A stretch of 64,000 bases of DNA. Origin: Megamerina dolium (lineage: Eukaryota > Arthropoda > Insecta > Diptera > Megamerinidae). Below the pieces are notes generated by a model that did not search any database, was not told where the DNA came from, and saw only the letters and a list, made by a program, of their open reading frames with translations. Location of the stretch: positions 101,263,388 to 101,327,387 of the forward strand of contig OY978525.1 in NCBI GenBank assembly GCA_963854835.1. The letters are read 5' to 3'. A program made the position numbers and the translations under genes. Within the stretch, counting starts at the first letter, position 1; every line of letters begins with the position of its first letter. Of this stretch, positions 59,118 to 64,000 are shown piece after piece.

Positions 59118-62100
59118 AAATCCTATTAAGAAATTTATATCGGAAATTAAAATCTTAATCATGACATCCCAAACAGCAACAATATATTTTCTGTAAAAAT
59201 TATGTATATGACGGTAAGGATACCACTGTTGGATATTTTAAGCGAATGAGTGAGAAGGTGGCGATGGTTGCATGTTACATATTTCTCGTTTTAATGAAAA
59301 TTGTATAAAGCAGTAGTGGTTATGTAGCAGAGGAATGGGATCAATAGCGGTCAATTATGTGTGAAAAAGTTCTCCTATATTTACTCGTTCTTACACACTT
59401 TCATTGTTTATTTTTCATTTCAATAGCTTTGTACACCCTCTGTCATTTACGTATGTACATATGTACATGAAGCTATGTGAAAGTGACAGAAATTATAAAT
59501 ATGCGTGGAATGTAGATATTGTAGTTGTGGTGAACATCACAAAAGAAAGAAAAAATATCATATAAGTAATGAGTAGAAAGTTGTCATACTAAATTGGTAT
59601 GATAGGTACCTTCAACAAAGTAGCGTTAACAACAAGGTAGTTCAGTGTTTCTTAATCCATACATCGCAGCCAGAATTTTTGATTAAAACTTTTGTAGGAA
59701 AAATAAAAAAAAATATTTTTTTTAAGGTATAAACATTGTTTCATCGTGATTATAAGTAATAATATTATTTAGTTGGCACCGCAAATATGTTCAGAAATAC
59801 TGCTCTACACTCTGTTGATGATATCAGCATAAAGTACGAACAAAGACAATGAAAAATTTCATTAAATTTATATGCTTAGCGGTATAAAAAAACAAATAAT
59901 TTTCATCTAAATTAAGTACATACATGTTAGCAGATACAAAAACACAGATAATAAAAACATGAAATAAATGTTCACTCGTGCGAGTTTATACATTTCTATG
60001 TTCTATGTTGTTTCGAAACATTTTCATAGTAGCAATCGTATACGTATACAATTTGTTTTTGACAAATTGAAAGAGAAAATAAAATTTCTAGGCAATTATT
60101 TAAGTATTTATTAAAAGCGATAAACCCATATTGGATTTTAGTTTGAGGTGTTTTCAAAATTTTGAAACAAATTTTTAATTCACAATTATTTAACCCATTG
60201 TTAAGCAATATAAAGTTTAATAAACTGTCAAATTATGACTAAATATTCATTTAATAGCAATTTATAAGGCAATTTTATTTATAATATTATATGCAGCATT
60301 TTCCTTGGAAAACACTCAAAACACAAAACAATTAGGTCTTTAATAGATTTGATAAAAATTTCATTTTAACTTCAATATGCTTAGAGTGGTGCAGACTTCT
60401 CATTAAAATTTTTTATAAATAATCTTTTTGTCTTTCATCAACTTTAATGACGTACTACATGTAAAATATTCAACGTTCAGAAATTTTTTCTAAATATTTG
60501 TTTAAATTATCTCTAAAGTATTTGCAAATTATTTCAAGCAATAAATAAACAAAAAGGTATATATGGTTCTATTAATACAAAATAATATTTGAATCTTCTC
60601 AGAATAAACAGTATAAAAAGTATAAATGCATTAGAAAAAAATTATAATAAACAAATTTATGAAAATACGCTCATAAATTATAATCCACATGGCTCAATGA
60701 TTTAAAATATTTTCAAAAAAAATGTCGAAGAAAAAAAAAAACCCGAAAAAGATACAAAAAATAATTCCTACATTCCTTTGAACAATTCATTGATAATATA
60801 ATTCGTAATAATAAATAAATAAAAATAGAAATAAATAAACAATTCAATTGGATTGTAAATCCAATAACCGAATAACAATGCTAGTAATAAATGTTGTATA
60901 TTTGTTGTATACATGTATATAAACATCTACCACCTACATAAGCTTTCATGTATTTATTTAGGACCACAAATGGTCGAAAATATAAATAAATGTATATAAT
61001 ACAAAAGAAAATGAGTCAAAACGAAACAAAGGACCAATTTTCAAAGTATATATTTATTCACCAAAATTTTGCGTTTAGTTTTTATAGGCGAACTGAATTG
61101 TTCTCAGTTGAGTTGGAGTACATTTTTGTACTAAAGATATCCTATAAAGTAATTTGTGCTTAGATAAGGAATTTTTCTTTCTTCTTCATCTTTTTTACCT
61201 TTTTAATGAAAATTGAGTAAACAACAATAAGAATGCATAACATGTAATAATACTATATATACTATATATATTTTATGTATGTTTATCATTCTTATTGTCC
61301 TTTCCTATTTTCATTCATTATAAATGTATTGTTAGTAGATTGACAGACAGCTAAGGTATTGTATATGTGTAGTACGAATAGTTACTTTGACATAAATAAA
61401 ATAAATCTATATATCAAAAATAATAATGATAAGAAAAACAAATGGAAAAGTTTGTAATAGGAATAACAACGGACTTATAGTATATGTTGGTATACTAAAA
61501 ACAACTGTCAGAGTCAAGTATGTCAACCTTTTTGACATACGATGACTGGTTATACCAATTTTTAATCGATAAATATATTCATTATATCAAGTTATGCTGT
61601 TCGGGTGTGAAAAGGTTGTAAAAGGGTACAGCAAAGTAAAATAGATAGATATACATAAGTCTAATTAAAAATACCAATAAAGCCTTTGGCCTAGACCAAA
61701 TTTAATATAAAAACAAATTGCTCATATAAGTAAGTTTTGTGCTTGAATAGCTTTGGGTATTTTACAATGAATATTCGTTACCTCTACTATTAGAATTTTA
61801 TTTTCAAATGAAATTAACTGATTGTGATTAAAACATGTATTTATTAGTGTTTTTTAAAATTTTTTTAAACAAAACCTAAAATAACTTGGGTTTATAGGAT
61901 TTTTTTACTCAGAAGAATCATTAGAATTATACTTTTACACATAAACACTGCTGGTAAATAAATTTATGTTTAACATTTGGCTCGTCAACATTTTTATGTT
62001 GCCAGTTGCTTCAGCAACATTCTTTTGTTGACAGGCAACACTTTCTTTTTATTAATGCCGTTCATTTTCCCATTTATTGTTGCCGAAGTGCTTACATCAG

Positions 62101-62184
62101 GAACAAAAAACAAAAAAGTTGACGGCAATAATGACAGCAGGAGTTTAGATGATTTTTTTAAATTGTTTTAACAATTTGTTTTTA
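58136..62184. other. About 4 kb AT-rich DNA without recognisable genes
   Basis: Holds a CA microsatellite (59087-59113), numerous tacatacatat runs and a 72-base imperfect hairpin at 61487-61558. An array of TTGTTGACAGGCAACA-like inverted phrases at 61985-62040 lies before the MITE. No ORF resembles a known protein. Confidence 0.5.
59087..59113. repeat. (AC)n microsatellite
   Basis: About 13 uninterrupted AC dinucleotides. Confidence 0.96.
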
Positions 62185-62678
62185 CACTGTGAAGCAAAAT
62201 TAGAAGAAATTTGTTTTTTCCTTGATGGAAAAAGGGAGTGGCCCAAAGAACTGTGTTGAAGACCATTTTGATCTTCAAGGTCAAGTTTTTTAGACGAATA
62301 AGAATATTTAGAGTTGTTTATCTCGAAAATCAGTTTAGAGCCTATGGAAAGAAATACTCAAAAAAGAATAAATTTTTCTCTTGCTCGTACCGTAGCACCC
62401 CCTGTTGAGAGAATTCTTAAAAAATATCTCCTGATCCAGGTTTCTCCACCCCAAAAATCCCAAGTACACCATAGATACGGGATTTCTACTGATAATAATA
62501 AAATTTGTTAATGTTTTTAAATCATTACCTCTATAGCCTCCAAAATAGATACTCAAAAGAGGCTGATTCAAAAACCTGACTCTGAGGAGCAAAACCGTCT
62601 TCAACACAGTACTCTGGGGTACACCCTCTTTTCAATAAGCATATGATGGTCAGGATAAAAAATTCTTGCTTCACAGTG
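62185..62678. mobile_element. MITE-like element with ~100-bp inverted ends
   Basis: Both ends, read inward, start CACTGTGAAGCAA. After about 45 less similar bases they match again: GGGAGTGGCCCAAAGAACTG on the left, GGGTGTACCCCAGAGTACTG on the right, then both read TGTTGAAGAC and TTTTG. There is no transposase. Left flank is TA, right flank TT, so the target duplication is uncertain. The right side also carries an extra TTGCTAGTGTAAAAA that looks like a repeat of the outermost bases, so the true end may be a few bases further out. Confidence 0.8.
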
Positions 62679-63802
62679 TTGCTAGTGTAAAAAAGTTCAA
62701 TTATTTTGAATTATTTCAATTGCACAACTTAAAATAATTTTATGAAAAAAATTATATATTTTGATGATGACTACTTTATGAATAACTTTACGAGCACTAA
62801 ATTAACTAATTTATGACACCAGCTCATTAATGAACGTTAAAAAAAATTTCTGCTAAATTTCGAACTGTTAAATTCAGCATACATACATGTGTATGTGAAA
62901 GAGATGCCGGTGGGCTCATACCTTGGTTGAGTTGATGTTCTGATTTTCCTGCTTCAATTACCGACTGCTTCTTGCTTTATAGGAAATTAAAATTGTGTGA
63001 GATTAATCGTTTTCAAATTAGAGAATAATAAATAATAATAATAAATAAATATAAAATCTAATTGTCGATGTTTTTGCTGTGCTTGATGTTTTGCTGGTAG
63101 CGTCATTTTTCGCCTTCATCTTGTCCACTGCTATTGTTACTTGACGACAAATCTTGCTGTTGTTGCCGCTGTTGCTGTTGATTTTGTTCCATTTGTTCTT
63201 TTGGTTAATTGTTGTTGTTGTTGTTGTTACGATTGATGTGATGGTGGTGCTACTGCTACATGCTGTTGCTGTTGTATTTGCATCAGCCCACCATTTATCA
63301 CCTTTTAAATGGTTAAGCCTTTCATTTGTAGCCAATACCATTGTTCAAAATATATGTTTAAATCAGACTTTGATGAATTTCATTACTTTCGTCATCGAAT
63401 GAAATTACGTATTGTGACGAAAGAGAAGAAAACACGTAGATTACAAACGAATTGTTTTTGATTGTATTTTATTTAGTACAAAAATGACTAGAGAAATATA
63501 TAAACGACACGGCGGCACTCATTTCTTATATTACGGATTTAATTAAATGTTCGACTTTTCATCGTTTTAATGATATAATAATGTACGGCAATAACACGAG
63601 AAATATTATAAAAGCAAGGAAAAATTGCGCGCACTGTTCGTTTCGGGAAAAATATATTTGTAAGTAAGAAAAAAAAGAAGAACAAGAATAACGAATCGAC
63701 TGCTGGCTGATCAAGTCAGAGTTGCATTCGCCTTCTATAAAGGTGGCACCAGACAGTGCGCGTGATGTAATAGTCTGGCGTAGACAACACAATCATTTAC
63801 AT
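62679..63802. other. AT-rich DNA with GTT/GCT-rich patch
   Basis: GTT run at about 63209-63227 within a CTG/GTT-rich stretch (63140-63280), which yields a Thr/Asn-rich ORF on one strand and a Leu/Val-rich ORF on the other. Neither resembles a conserved protein. Confidence 0.5.
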
Positions 63803-63885
63803 AATTTAACACGCTCAACAGTAATGGAAGAGAAGCTCGACCACAGGGCCCTTCGGGGCTTTAAGTACCACATATTTATTTAGTT
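63803..63885 (+). mobile_element. SINE, 3'-end fragment
   Basis: AATTTAACACGCTCAACAG, TAATGGAAGAGAAGCTCG, CCTTCGGGGCTTTAAGTACC and ACATATTTATTTAG match the last 80 bases of the SINE at 50.36 kb and even more closely the copy at 10.58 kb. The body upstream is missing or too diverged to follow, so it is a 5'-truncated copy. Confidence 0.88.
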
Positions 63886-64000
63886 CTTATGTAGATGTAT
63901 TAGCATAGCTAACTAATTGATAATTCGCTTGCTCTAAGCATTTAATTTATTAAATAATTTTTTTATATCAATTTTTGTTTCTATTTTTGTCTCTATCATT
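63886..64000. other. AT-rich end of window
   Basis: I see no features. Confidence 0.5.

Noticed and set aside
63018..63402. Overlapping Thr/Asn-rich and Leu/Val-rich ORFs
   Set aside because: Both strands are open because of GTT/GCT repeats, as expected for low-complexity DNA.

Overview
The window reads as nuclear DNA from a higher fly (Brachycera). It is strongly AT-rich, with no operons or ribosome binding sites. It has many tacatatgta-type runs and short microsatellites, and dozens of decayed transposable elements of fly type. The mixture of Tc1/mariner, LOA/I-type LINE, RTE-like LINE and Helitron relics fits a tephritid-like fly, but no host gene fixes the species. I find no convincing host protein-coding exon, tRNA, rRNA or other host RNA gene. 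It is most likely a long intron or an intergenic stretch, and nearly every protein trace comes from a dead mobile element.

Layout: 1-2.5 kb, two minus-strand RTE-like LINE tails; 2.66-3.79 kb, a mariner; 5.89-6.50 kb, a TTAA-flanked piggyBac-like non-autonomous element; 9.5-11.5 and 13.2-13.8 kb, two parts of a minus-strand LINE with endonuclease, reverse transcriptase (RT) and RNase H, the first interrupted by a SINE; 14.9-15.4 kb, worn satellite units; 16.6-18.1 kb, a Tc1-like element; 22.8-24.0, 25.3-26.5, 27.9-28.4, 28.5-29.15 and 31.85-32.45 kb, five more Tc1/mariner relics; 29.3-29.9 kb, a fold-back element beside a TA microsatellite; 33.6-34.8 kb, a modular repeat of five similar blocks; 35.8-36.3 kb, a LINE tail; 36.7-37.1 kb, a SINE; 39.3-40.8 kb, a ten-unit satellite (~153 bp period); 42.7-43.4 kb, an irritans-like mariner with very long inverted ends; 47.3-48.4 kb, a second satellite-like array (~158 bp); 48.8-49.2 kb, a Helitron helicase end; 50.36-50.73 kb, a near-complete tRNA-derived SINE; 52.4-53.0 and 56.4-57.5 kb, LINE RNase H/C-terminal relics, the latter with a 12-bp target duplication; 62.2-62.7 kb, a MITE with ~100-bp inverted ends; 63.8 kb, a SINE tail.

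No genes here work together. The interest lies in repeats: a tRNA-derived SINE family seen four times, with target duplications at two copies; two unrelated satellite-like families with nucleosome-scale periods, each also present as dispersed worn copies, one showing signs of a four-unit higher-order period; and several short inverted-repeat elements that may not be catalogued. All coordinates, families and repeat units were read by eye; no alignment or database search was run.
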